64,000 nt of DNA. Origin: SZAS-103 sp038316385 (GTDB lineage: Bacteria > Pseudomonadota > Gammaproteobacteria > Xanthomonadales > Xanthomonadaceae). The notes beneath the pieces were generated by a model. It searched no databases. It was not told the origin of the DNA and saw only the letters and a program-made list of their open reading frames with translations. Made by a program: the position numbers and the translations under genes. Below are positions 35,597 to 44,233 of the stretch, piece by piece. The stretch covers positions 62,001 through 126,000 of the forward strand of contig JBBQAN010000009.1 of assembly GCA_038316385.1 (NCBI GenBank), written 5' to 3'. How positions within the stretch are numbered: the stretch's first letter is position 1; each line of letters starts with the position of its first letter.

Positions 35597-36166
35597 TCAG
35601 ATAGTGCGCTTTCCCATTGCTTCGACTACAACCTTCAAATGATCGCCAATGGTGCGCCCCGGAAGCTTCACGTCGCCCGGAAGCATTGCCGCAATTGCAT
35701 CGCCCGCCTTGTACGGTTGCGACAGGTCAAGTTGTGCATGCGTTGCCAGCGCGCCGATGATGCAAAGCAGTGTCGTGCGCTCGCGTTCGCGAAGTGGTTT
35801 TTCAATCGCGGGAGTAGTGGGCGCTGCGGGCGGCCAGTCATCTGCCGGCGTTAGATAGAAAAACGCCGAGTTAATCTGGCGACTCGCGAGCCACGTTCGC
35901 ATGTCGCTTTGAGTTACCCGCGTCTTTTTTGGGACGTAGAGACTGTACGGTCTACCTTCTAACGGGTCATTCGACCGTATCGCGGGAAGTTCGCCGCGTT
36001 CTATTGCTTGAATCACAGCTTCAAATAGCGGCGTGTAGGCGAGCGGTGTTGGCCTACTGAATGTCGGATTTCCGCCGACTGCAAGTTTCACAGCTTGCTC
36101 TAGCGTCAACGGATCAACTTGCAGCCAAGGCCGCAATTCATCAGGCGTTGCAAATTCGATAGCCAT
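35597..36166 (-). CDS. hypothetical element protein
   Basis: A 189-residue protein, AT-richer than chromosomal genes. N-terminal region FATPDELRPWLQVDPLTLEQ; middle part YSLYVPKKTRVTQSDMRTWL looks like a short DNA-binding module; the C-terminal 45 residues (LSQPYKAGDAIAAMLPG to VVVEAMGKR) look helical and recur in proteins that sit between integrase and alpA genes. The ATG at 36166 is preceded by GGGGTG. Function unknown; a regulator is possible. Confidence 0.6.
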   Translation of the reverse strand: MAIEFATPDELRPWLQVDPLTLEQAVKLAVGGNPTFSRPTPLAYTPLFEAVIQAIERGELPAIRSNDPLEGRPYSLYVPKKTRVTQSDMRTWLASRQINSAFFYLTPADDWPPAAPTTPAIEKPLRERERTTLLCIIGALATHAQLDLSQPYKAGDAIAAMLPGDVKLPGRTIGDHLKVVVEAMGKRTI

Positions 36167-36256
36167 AGCGCACCCCAAGCCCCTGAAAAGAAACCGCGCC
36201 AGTCCGGCAGGGTGGCCGGATATTCGCCCCGTCGGGCTAGGCGCGGCTGTTCGGAA

Positions 36257-37477
36257 TCATCCGGCCTTGCGTGTCATCGGCACCACGTTCCCGCCGACCT
36301 TCAGCGTGTCGAGATAGTCGGCCCATTGCTGCATCATCGCGCGGCGCTCGGGCAGGTGCGCGGTGCGGTTGTACGCGCGTCCGTTCGGGTCGCGTACCGC
36401 GTGCGCAAGCTGGTGTTCGATGAAGTCGGGCCGGACGTGCAGCACTTCATCCAGAATCGTGCGCGCCATCGCCCGGAAGCCGTGGCCGGTCATCTTGTCG
36501 TGCGCGTAGCCCATGCGCCGTAGCGCGATGTTCACGGCGTTGTTACTCATCGGCTGCTTCGGATCGCTCGCGCCGGGAAACACGTAGCGTCCGCGTCCGG
36601 TGAGTAGGTGCAGATCGCGCAATGTCGCGACCGCTTGCGAACACAACGGCACCACATGCGGTTCGCCCATTTTCATGCGCTCGGCGGGGATGCTCCACTG
36701 CGCCACGTCCAGATCCATTTCGGCCCATTCTGCACCGCGCAGTTCGCCCGGTCGCACCAGCAGCAGCGGTGCCAGCAGCAGCGCAGCGTGTACGACTTCG
36801 CGGGCAGGGTAGGCGTCCATCGTGCGCAGCAAGTCGCCCACCTTTTGCGGGTCGGTGATGCTGGCGTAATGCACGGCCTTCCACGGCGTCAGTGCCCCGC
36901 GCAGGTCGGCGCTCGGGTCGCGCTCGGCGCGTCCGGTGGCGATGGCATAGCGGAACACCTGCCCGCAGTTCTGCAAGGCGCGGTGCGCGGTTTCCAATCG
37001 CCCGCGCGCTTCGATGCGGCGAAGCGTGGCGAGCAAGTCCGGCGCGCTCAGTTCGGCAATGGGCCGCGAACCGATCCACGGGAACAGGTCGCGCTCCATG
37101 CGGCGAATGATCTTCACGGCGTGTGAGGCAACCCATTGGGTCGATTGCTTGGCGTACCACTCGCGCGCGACGACTTCAAAGCTGTTTGCTGCGCGCTCAC
37201 TGCCCGCGAGCTTTTCCGCTTTCCGCTGCGCGCTTGGATCGACGCCAGCGGCGAGCAATTTACGCGCGGCGTCGCGCTTGCTTCGAGCATCTTTCAGGCC
37301 GGTATCGGGATATGCCCCCAGCGCCAACCGCTTCTCTATGCCCCCAAAACGGTACTTCAATCGCCAGAGCTTGCCCCCAGCCGGTGAGACTTCCAAATAC
37401 ATGCCGCTGCCGTCGGCCATACGCACGGGCTTGGCGGCGGGCTTAGCGTTGCGCACTGCGGTGTCTGTCAATTTCAT
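36257..37477 (-). CDS. P4-type tyrosine integrase
   Basis: A 406-residue site-specific recombinase. It opens with the DUF4102 domain (KLTDTAVRNAKPAAKPVRMA, LKYRFGGIEKRLALGAYPD), followed by the SAM-like core-binding domain and the catalytic domain. Catalytic residues are visible in LVRPGELRGAEW (Arg), HGFRAMART (His, Arg) and YNRTAHLPERR (Tyr). It reads away from tRNA-Ala, whose 3' end forms the attachment site. It is intact, so mobility is possible. Confidence 0.94.
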   Translation of the reverse strand: MKLTDTAVRNAKPAAKPVRMADGSGMYLEVSPAGGKLWRLKYRFGGIEKRLALGAYPDTGLKDARSKRDAARKLLAAGVDPSAQRKAEKLAGSERAANSFEVVAREWYAKQSTQWVASHAVKIIRRMERDLFPWIGSRPIAELSAPDLLATLRRIEARGRLETAHRALQNCGQVFRYAIATGRAERDPSADLRGALTPWKAVHYASITDPQKVGDLLRTMDAYPAREVVHAALLLAPLLLVRPGELRGAEWAEMDLDVAQWSIPAERMKMGEPHVVPLCSQAVATLRDLHLLTGRGRYVFPGASDPKQPMSNNAVNIALRRMGYAHDKMTGHGFRAMARTILDEVLHVRPDFIEHQLAHAVRDPNGRAYNRTAHLPERRAMMQQWADYLDTLKVGGNVVPMTRKAG

Positions 37478-37572
37478 GGGGGCATCGCCTTTGCGGACGC
37501 GGGTTATGCCCCCGATCCTGCCCCCAGATGCCCCCGGATTGCAATAGATGCCCCCGCACGGCATCGGACAAG

Positions 37573-37615
37573 AAAAAGGCCAGAACCGTTGCTATTGCTA
37601 GGGTTTCTGGCCTTT
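37573..37615 (-). terminator. terminator after tRNA-Ala
   Basis: On the minus strand a 12-bp GGCCAGAAA-type stem with one bulge is followed by five T residues, 25 bases after the tRNA 3' end. It lies inside the inserted element, so the element seems to supply a replacement terminator for the tRNA. Confidence 0.7.
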
Positions 37616-37639
37616 ATTGGACTGCTTTGGATGGTCAAT

Positions 37640-37715
<76 letters not shown>

Positions 37716-37795
37716 ACACGAAACTTCGACTCTGACGACCGCAATCCGGACGATCATTCAAGGTCGCAGAGGATACCGGTCGCGACGGCGCGGCG

Positions 37796-38896
37796 CTAGT
37801 CCCGTGCGTCGAGAAGCGGACGCAGCAACGGCTCCAGGATGGGGCGACGCCAGCCTTCCAGCGCCGTGGGCCAGCCGTTGCCGTCGAGCAGGGCTTCAAG
37901 CGTGCGTCGTGACGCAAGCACGCCATCACCGAGGCCCAGCCGTCCGGCTTCGGCCGCGACTGCGTTCTGCAATGCTCGCAGCAATTTTTTCTGCGCGCTG
38001 TCGGGAGTCTGTACCAGTGGAATGTCGCGTTCTTCGGCGGTCAGCGGTGGCGTGAGTTCGTCCCACAATTCGCTGCGCAGCTTGCGCGGCGCTTTTGGCT
38101 GGGTATCGAGAAAGGCGTGGAATGCGCGGGCGTCGATCGGTGGGTTGCGCGCGAGCGCGATTGCGAGTTCGTTGTCGAGGATCCACCCTTTTGGCCGATC
38201 GCCAGCGCGCGCCTGCGCCTCACGCCAGAGCAGCAACCGGCGCAGCAATGCCTGCGCTTCGGCGTCGAGGTATTGCGCGCCGCGCAGCGCGAGGTGCGGA
38301 TGGGTTTCGGGAGTTTCGTTGGAGGAGTTCGCGATCAGGCGCACGCAGTCCTCGGCTAGCCAATGCTCGCGGCCGAGTTCATGGAGTTTGTCGCGCAGGA
38401 TCGTGTGCAGGGCGTGCAGATGGATTACGTCGTCGGCGGCATACAACAATTGCGCGGGAGTTAACGGACGGCGCAACCAGTCGGAGCGCGTTTCGCTTTT
38501 CGGCAGGGCGATGCCGAGTTGGGTTTCGACGAGTTTCTGATAACCCAGGCTGGCGCCGAAGCCGCACAGCGCAGCGGCGATCTGGGTGTCGAATAGCGGC
38601 GCGGGCACCGCTGCGCATCCGCGTTGCAGCGCTTGCACGTCTTCGCTGGCGCTGTGCATGAGCTTGACGATCGACGGATTGTCGAGCAGTGGGCGTAACA
38701 GTTCGGAGATGCCGGAAACGGTCGGATCGATCAGCAAGACGTCGTGGCCTGGGGCAGTCATCTGCACCAAGGCAAGCTGCGCCCACCAGGTGCGCTCGCG
38801 GATGAATTCGGTATCCAGCGCGAGCAACTCGACGTCGGTCCAGCGCAACAGATGTTCGGCGAGTTCGTCGGGGTGGGCGACAATCGAATAGTGCAC
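37796..38896 (-). CDS. rnd: ribonuclease D
   Basis: A 366-residue 3'-5' exoribonuclease that trims tRNA precursors. The DEDD exonuclease motifs are LALDTEFIRERTWW (Exo I), MHSASEDVQAL with FDTQIAAAL (Exo II) and YAADDVIHLHAL (Exo III, DEDDy type). HRDC domains fill the C-terminal half (GWILDNELAIALARNPP and later). The GTG at 38896 gives the family's usual start (HYSIVAHPDEL); the frame is open far upstream but unlike the family. The gene sits next to tRNA-Ala, a possible substrate. Confidence 0.93.
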   Translation of the reverse strand: MHYSIVAHPDELAEHLLRWTDVELLALDTEFIRERTWWAQLALVQMTAPGHDVLLIDPTVSGISELLRPLLDNPSIVKLMHSASEDVQALQRGCAAVPAPLFDTQIAAALCGFGASLGYQKLVETQLGIALPKSETRSDWLRRPLTPAQLLYAADDVIHLHALHTILRDKLHELGREHWLAEDCVRLIANSSNETPETHPHLALRGAQYLDAEAQALLRRLLLWREAQARAGDRPKGWILDNELAIALARNPPIDARAFHAFLDTQPKAPRKLRSELWDELTPPLTAEERDIPLVQTPDSAQKKLLRALQNAVAAEAGRLGLGDGVLASRRTLEALLDGNGWPTALEGWRRPILEPLLRPLLDARD

Positions 38897-39025
38897 GGCA
38901 GTCTCGTTAGCTTGCGGCAGCCGCGACGATAGCCTACTTTCCGGTTGGTGCTGCGCATGTCGCAGGCATACGCACGGATTTCCCCACACAGATGCAACGC
39001 AGCCTCGTCGAATTATCGGGTACGC

Positions 39026-40939
39026 ATGCGCGATCACCGCACGTCTTGGATGTTGATGCTGGGATTGGCAGTCGCCATGCTGGGCGGTTGTCATCGCCAG
39101 CCGCCGCCGGTTGCGAAGACGGCTGTCCCGGTAATCGCGCCGACGCAAGCGGCAGAACCCGAGCCGCTTCCTGCGCAGCCGGTGGTTTTGCGTCGGCCGG
39201 GTGTCGAGCCGTTGCCTGCTCCGGTCGCGGTGCCGAAGAAAAGGTTCAATGAAGCGCTCAAGCAGGCGCAAAAAGCGTTCGCCGCGGGCAAGCTGGACGA
39301 ACGCGACATGGAAGCAAAACCAGCGCCTCCCGAGCCCAGCGACATGACTTTACCGAACGCGCTCACATCGAAGATTTCCATTGATGCGCTCGCGTTGTAT
39401 CGCGGCGTGCTGGCGACCGATTCTGAAAACGTCCGCGCGCTGCATGGCGTGGACGCAGTCGCATCGGCGTTGCTCGCGCGTGCGCAGGCAGCGCTGGCGC
39501 GCGAGGATATCGTCAATGCGCAGCGCGATGCAGATCGGCTGAGACTGTTGCAAGCTGACGCCGCCGATCTGCCCATACTCACTGCCGCATTGGACAATGG
39601 CTGGCACGTCGCCGGTTTGATCGAACGCGGACAGAGGTTCGAGCAGACCGGCGCGTTGATCGCACCGCGCGCTGGCAATGCTGCGGCGGTGTACCGGCAG
39701 GCGTTGAAACTCGCGCCGGACAGCAAGGCGGCCGATGCGGGATTGGCGCGCGTGGAAAACATTTTCATCGGCAAGGCAGCGGCCGAAGCGCAGGCCGGAC
39801 ACTACCCGCAGTCGGATCGGCTGCTCGCGCAAGCAGCGACCGTACAGCCGGATTCGCCGACCCTGCACGCGGGCCGCGCGCGCATCGACGCGATTCGCCA
39901 GCATGCGGCGGCGCTGCTGCTCGCGCAGGCCGATGCGGCGCTGGCATCCGGCGATGCGGATCGCGCCGAGCGCATGCTCGCGCAGATCGAACGCGCCACG
40001 CCGAAATCGCCGGAGTCGCGCGACCTGCGCGCGCGCATCGTGCTTGAACGCAACTACGGGCCGTTCAAGCCGGGCCAGGTGTTCACTGACCCCTTGGTGT
40101 CGAAAGCGCAATCGCCAGAGATGATCGTTGTGCCGATCGGCGATTTCCGGATGGGTTCGCGCGATGACGAGCCAGGACACGACGCGAACGAAATCCCGCA
40201 GCGCAGAGTGGAATTCAAGCACGGTTTCGCGATGTCGCGCACCGAAATCACCGTCGAACAATTTGGCCGTTTCGTGCAAGCCGCGCATTACAAGACTGAT
40301 GCCGAACGCAACGGGCATTCGATGGTGTATGACGAAGCCAAGGGCAAGCTCGATGCGCGCGCGGGCGTGAACTGGCGCGACGATTACGCCGGCAAACCTG
40401 CCGATCCGCAGCAACCCGTGATGCACGTATCGTGGAACGATGCGCAGGCCTATACGATCTGGTTGTCGAAGGAAACCGCGCATCTGTATCGACTGCCAAG
40501 CGAGGCTGAATTCGAGTACGGTTTGCGCGCGGGTGGGAACAGCGCGTATCCGTGGCCAGGGACGAATCCGCCGAACGGCATCGGCAATCTTGCCGGCGTC
40601 GATGCTTCGCCGAGCGGGCGACATTGGGGCGATGCATTTTCCGGCTACACCGACGGCTATTGGGGGCCGGCGCCGGTTGCGCATTACGCAGCCAATATGT
40701 TCGGTCTGTACGACATGATCGGCAACGTGTCCGAGTGGACGCAGGATTGCTGGCACGACGGTTATCGGCGTGCGCCCGACAACGGCAGTGCGTGGGTCAA
40801 TCCTGGCTGCACGCAACGCGTCGTGCGCGGCGGGTCGTGGGCCGCGTCGCCGGAGCAATCGCGTTCCGCGTATCGTGCCCCCGCCGATGCCGATAGCGCC
40901 AATGCAAGAATGGGTTTCCGGATGGTGCGCGAGCTGTGA
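39026..40939 (+). CDS. lipoprotein with formylglycine-generating-enzyme-like domain
   Basis: A 637-residue protein. Signal peptide with lipobox AMLGGC, a Pro-rich linker, then a long helical, TPR-like region (about 90-340, many Ala-rich helices such as AQAALAREDIVNAQRDADR). The C-terminal 280 residues form an FGE-sulfatase/SUMF1 domain: VPIGDFRMGSRDDEPGH, MSRTEITVEQFGRF, NVSEWTQDCW, RVVRGGSWAASPEQSRSAYR. The paired active-site Cys of true formylglycine enzymes are not evident, so a structural or binding role is more likely. It diverges from rnd. Confidence 0.85.
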   Translation: MRDHRTSWMLMLGLAVAMLGGCHRQPPPVAKTAVPVIAPTQAAEPEPLPAQPVVLRRPGVEPLPAPVAVPKKRFNEALKQAQKAFAAGKLDERDMEAKPAPPEPSDMTLPNALTSKISIDALALYRGVLATDSENVRALHGVDAVASALLARAQAALAREDIVNAQRDADRLRLLQADAADLPILTAALDNGWHVAGLIERGQRFEQTGALIAPRAGNAAAVYRQALKLAPDSKAADAGLARVENIFIGKAAAEAQAGHYPQSDRLLAQAATVQPDSPTLHAGRARIDAIRQHAAALLLAQADAALASGDADRAERMLAQIERATPKSPESRDLRARIVLERNYGPFKPGQVFTDPLVSKAQSPEMIVVPIGDFRMGSRDDEPGHDANEIPQRRVEFKHGFAMSRTEITVEQFGRFVQAAHYKTDAERNGHSMVYDEAKGKLDARAGVNWRDDYAGKPADPQQPVMHVSWNDAQAYTIWLSKETAHLYRLPSEAEFEYGLRAGGNSAYPWPGTNPPNGIGNLAGVDASPSGRHWGDAFSGYTDGYWGPAPVAHYAANMFGLYDMIGNVSEWTQDCWHDGYRRAPDNGSAWVNPGCTQRVVRGGSWAASPEQSRSAYRAPADADSANARMGFRMVREL

Positions 40940-40972
40940 CCTTCCGTCATCGACAAGGATCAAGCTGCTGCA

Positions 40973-41713
40973 TCAAAAGCTCATGAACAAGCCACCGTTC
41001 ACCGGAATGTTCGCGCCGGTGATGAAGCCGGCGTCTTCGGCGGCGAGAAACGCCACCGTGCGCGCGATTTCCGAGGGTTTGCCGAGCCTGCCGACCGGAA
41101 CCGATTCGACGATTTTTGCGCGGACGTCTTCCGGCACCGCCATCACCATCGCAGTTTCGCAATAGCCCGGGCTGATGCTGTTGACAGTGACGCCCTTGCG
41201 TGCCACTTCGCGCGCCAGCGCCATGGTAAAGCCGTGCATGCCGGCTTTCGCGGCCGAATAATTCGTCTGCCCGAACTGACCGGTTTGTCCATTGACGGAC
41301 GAAATGTTGACGATGCGCCCGTACCCGCGTGCGAGCATGCCGTCCACCACGTTGCGGCACATGTTGAAGACGCTGCCGAGATCGATTTTCAATACGTCAT
41401 CCCACTGCGCGCGTTCCATCTTGCGCAAGGTGGTGTCGCGGGTGATGCCGGCGGCATTGACAAGCACATCCAGCGATCCATGTTCGGATTCGACCTTGCG
41501 GACTAGCGTGGCGCAGACATCGAAATCACCGACATCAGTGGGCTCGAAATGGACATCCAGCCCTTGCATGTCGTTGCGGAATGCGGCGATGCGTTCCTGG
41601 CGCGCGGCCAGATCGGCGGCGATGACAGTGTGTCCGGATTGCGCGAGATGCTTGCAGATATCGGTGCCGAGTCCACCGATGCCGCCGGTTACGACGGCGA
41701 TGCGCTTGCTCAT
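40973..41713 (-). CDS. phaB: acetoacetyl-CoA reductase (PhaB-type SDR), copy 1
   Basis: A 246-residue short-chain dehydrogenase that reduces acetoacetyl-CoA to (R)-3-hydroxybutyryl-CoA with NADPH. TGGIGGLG binds the cofactor; the catalytic Ser is in NISSVNGQTGQFGQ, and YSAAK follows. PGYCETAMVMAVPEDVRAKI and the end ITGANIPVNGGLFMSF are typical of PhaB. It is clearly related to the second copy at 42519, with phaR between them. Confidence 0.92.
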   Translation of the reverse strand: MSKRIAVVTGGIGGLGTDICKHLAQSGHTVIAADLAARQERIAAFRNDMQGLDVHFEPTDVGDFDVCATLVRKVESEHGSLDVLVNAAGITRDTTLRKMERAQWDDVLKIDLGSVFNMCRNVVDGMLARGYGRIVNISSVNGQTGQFGQTNYSAAKAGMHGFTMALAREVARKGVTVNSISPGYCETAMVMAVPEDVRAKIVESVPVGRLGKPSEIARTVAFLAAEDAGFITGANIPVNGGLFMSF

Positions 41714-41826
41714 TCAGTGTTTCCAGTAGGGGATGGATGCTTCGCAACGTTTGTTGCGGCGCACAAATTCCGTCGCAGCTTAGTGCGATGCAGTAGCGTC
41801 CGTCAATGCGGTTGCGGCGACGCGGC

Positions 41827-42321
41827 TCAGCGCGTGCGCGGTTTGTGACCGTTGTCCGGTTTTTGCGCATCGGTGGCGTTTCCCATCGTGCCCAACAGGC
41901 CCTGCTGGAACGACTTCCACAAATCCATGTTGCGCTCGGTAAGCTGATTGAGCATGCTCCAAGGCGTCTGCCCGATCAGGCTGTTGAGCTGGCTTCGGAA
42001 CTGCTGCTGCTGCTCGAGAAACATGTGCATGGAGCGCTCAAGATAGCTGCCCATGAAGCCCTGCAACGAATCTCCGTAGAAGCGGATGATCTGGCTGAGC
42101 AGTTCGGTGGACAGCATCGGCTGGCCGTCGTCCTCGTGCTCGGTGATGATCTGCAGCAGTACCGAGCGCGTCAGGTCGTCGCCAGTCTTGGCATCGCGCA
42201 CCTCGAAGCTTTCGTTGTCGACGATCAACTGCCGTACGTCTTCGAGCGTGATGTAACTCGAGATCTCGGTGTCGTAGAGGCGCCGGTTCGGGTACTTCTT
42301 GATGATGCGGATTTGGGCCAT
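41827..42321 (-). CDS. phaR: polyhydroxyalkanoate synthesis regulator PhaR
   Basis: A 164-residue protein. The N-terminal PHB-accumulation regulatory domain is unmistakable: IRIIKKYPNRRLYDTEISSY and ITLEDVRQLIVDN, followed by the PhaR-associated domain with LLSQIIRFYGDSLQGFMGSYLE. PhaR binds polymer granules and DNA and represses phasin and its own gene. The C-terminal third is Gln- and Lys-rich and variable. It sits between two phaB copies, all in one direction. Confidence 0.94.
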   Translation of the reverse strand: MAQIRIIKKYPNRRLYDTEISSYITLEDVRQLIVDNESFEVRDAKTGDDLTRSVLLQIITEHEDDGQPMLSTELLSQIIRFYGDSLQGFMGSYLERSMHMFLEQQQQFRSQLNSLIGQTPWSMLNQLTERNMDLWKSFQQGLLGTMGNATDAQKPDNGHKPRTR

Positions 42322-42518
42322 GCGACGGATTTCCGGAAGGTATTGCGGCGCACCAGAGATGCAGCATGGCGCAGCATTCCGGTGGTTGCAAGCGCATGAC
42401 CTTGCGCAAAGTGTGCGTCAAACCATTATTCGCGCCATCCATGTACTCGCCCTGGGCCGGACTCGCCGTTTGGGCGTGCTCCTGCACGCACAGTCATGAC
42501 GTGGCGCAAACGCGGCAA

Positions 42519-43259
42519 CTACCAACCCATGTAGTGACCGCCGTTGGCGGAAAGATTGGCGCCGGTGATCCATGCAGCTTCATCGGGCATGAAGAACGCG
42601 ACCGCGTATGCAATTTCTTCCGGTTTGCCGAGTCTGCCAATCGGGATTTGCGCGGTGATCTTTGCGCGCACCTCTTCGGGTACGGCCATCACCATGTCGG
42701 TGCCGATGTAACCTGGCGAGACGGTGTTGACGGTGACGCCAAACTTCGCATTTTCCTGCGCCAGCGAGATCGTGAAGCCGTGCATGCCGGCTTTCGCGGC
42801 TGCGTAGTTGGCTTGGCCGTACTGGCCCTTCTGGCCATTAATCGAGCTGATCTGCACGATGCGCCCCCACTTGCGTTCGCGCATGCCATCGATGACCTGG
42901 CGAGTAACGTTGAAGCACGAATCGAGGTTGGTGCTGATCACGTCGTGCCACTGCTTCGGATTCATCTTGTGGAACGTGCCGTCGCGGGTGATGCCGGCGT
43001 TGTTGACGAGGATGTCGACCGGACCGATCGCCGATTCAACACCGCGCACCATCGCCTCGCAGCCTGCGTAATCGGTCACGTCACCGGGCACGATTGCGAT
43101 GTCGAAACCATGGTCCTTCATTTGCGCCTGCCAGGATCTGGCTTTGGCCTCGTCGCGATAATTGGTGGCGACTTTATGGCCGAGGCTGGCCAGTCGCTGG
43201 ACAATCGCGGTGCCGATGCCGCCGGTGCCGCCGGTCACGAGTGCGTTGCGTGCGTTCAT
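42519..43259 (-). CDS. phaB: acetoacetyl-CoA reductase (PhaB-type SDR), copy 2
   Basis: A 246-residue NADPH-dependent reductase. TGGTGGIG, NNAGITRDGTFHKM, ISSINGQKGQYGQANYAAAK and ITGANLSANGGHYMGW are closer to the classic PhaB of Cupriavidus than copy 1 is. It is followed by phaR at a distance of 197 bp; I see no gene in that gap. The polymerase gene phaC is not in the window. Confidence 0.94.
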   Translation of the reverse strand: MNARNALVTGGTGGIGTAIVQRLASLGHKVATNYRDEAKARSWQAQMKDHGFDIAIVPGDVTDYAGCEAMVRGVESAIGPVDILVNNAGITRDGTFHKMNPKQWHDVISTNLDSCFNVTRQVIDGMRERKWGRIVQISSINGQKGQYGQANYAAAKAGMHGFTISLAQENAKFGVTVNTVSPGYIGTDMVMAVPEEVRAKITAQIPIGRLGKPEEIAYAVAFFMPDEAAWITGANLSANGGHYMGW

Positions 43260-43300
43260 GGTGTCCTCCCGGGACGTGGACGAATGCGTCAGGTTCGATT

Positions 43301-44194
43301 CTACGCGGACGCCGTTGCAGCCGTCGCCACTTTCGTGCCGATGCGCCTGATTGCATCGTAATCGAACGCAGCCAGCGCTCGTCCAAGCGCGATATCGGCA
43401 TTGCCCGATCCATCGATCACGCGTGGATCCTGTCCGAGCAGGATCAGCGCAGCGCGCAGCGCTGGTAGCGGATCGGAGGCATCCACGGCTGGCGCATCGC
43501 TGGATTTTCCGAGCTTGTGGCCATTCGTATCCACTACCAACGGCAAATGCGCATACGCCGGCGTTGGCAATCCCAATGCGCGTTGCAGCAGAATTTGTCG
43601 TGGCGTGGAATCGAGCAGATCGGCGCCGCGCACGACTTCGGTGATGGCTTGCGCATGATCATCCACGACGACAGCGAGCTGGTAGCCCCACAGGCCATCG
43701 ACGCGACGCAACACGACATCGCCGATATCGCGCCCGGCCAGTCGCTCACAACGACCCTGGATGACGCCTTCAAAATCGACCCAGCCATCGTGTACGCGCA
43801 AACGAATCGCCGGTTCGCGTCCGGAATCGTTCGCGACGCAATGACGATGAATGCCATTGGTGGCGGCCAGATCGCTGCGGCTACAGCGGCAGGGAAACGC
43901 GAGCCCATCGTCCAGGAGTCGATCAAGCGCAGCGGCATAGGCATCGCTACGCCTGCTCTGCCACAGCACCGCTTCGTCGGATTGCATGCCGAACGCGGCC
44001 AGTGTTTCGATTTGCTGCGCGGCCGCGCCGGGAATTTCGCGTGGCGGATCGATGTCCTCGATCCGCAGCAGCCAGTCGCCGTTATTGTGGCGCGCAATCA
44101 ACCAGCTTCCCACAGCCGCGACCAGCGAACCCAGGTGCAGCGGCCCGGTCGGCGAAGGCGCGAAGCGACCGCGATAGCGCACGGATGAGGTCAT
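43301..44194 (-). CDS. gluQ: glutamyl-Q tRNA(Asp) synthetase
   Basis: A 297-residue paralogue of glutamyl-tRNA synthetase lacking the anticodon domain. It attaches glutamate to queuosine of tRNA-Asp. The HIGH-like motif is HLGS in SPTGPLHLGSL, and KLGKS stands for KMSKS. The zinc site is represented by FPCRCSRSDL and HRHC. In E. coli it lies behind dksA; here the dksA-like gene is 13 kb away. Confidence 0.94.
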   Translation of the reverse strand: MTSSVRYRGRFAPSPTGPLHLGSLVAAVGSWLIARHNNGDWLLRIEDIDPPREIPGAAAQQIETLAAFGMQSDEAVLWQSRRSDAYAAALDRLLDDGLAFPCRCSRSDLAATNGIHRHCVANDSGREPAIRLRVHDGWVDFEGVIQGRCERLAGRDIGDVVLRRVDGLWGYQLAVVVDDHAQAITEVVRGADLLDSTPRQILLQRALGLPTPAYAHLPLVVDTNGHKLGKSSDAPAVDASDPLPALRAALILLGQDPRVIDGSGNADIALGRALAAFDYDAIRRIGTKVATAATASA

Positions 44195-44233
44195 CGAAAA
44201 TCCATCCGCTGCACTTTGGTCGAATGGACGACG

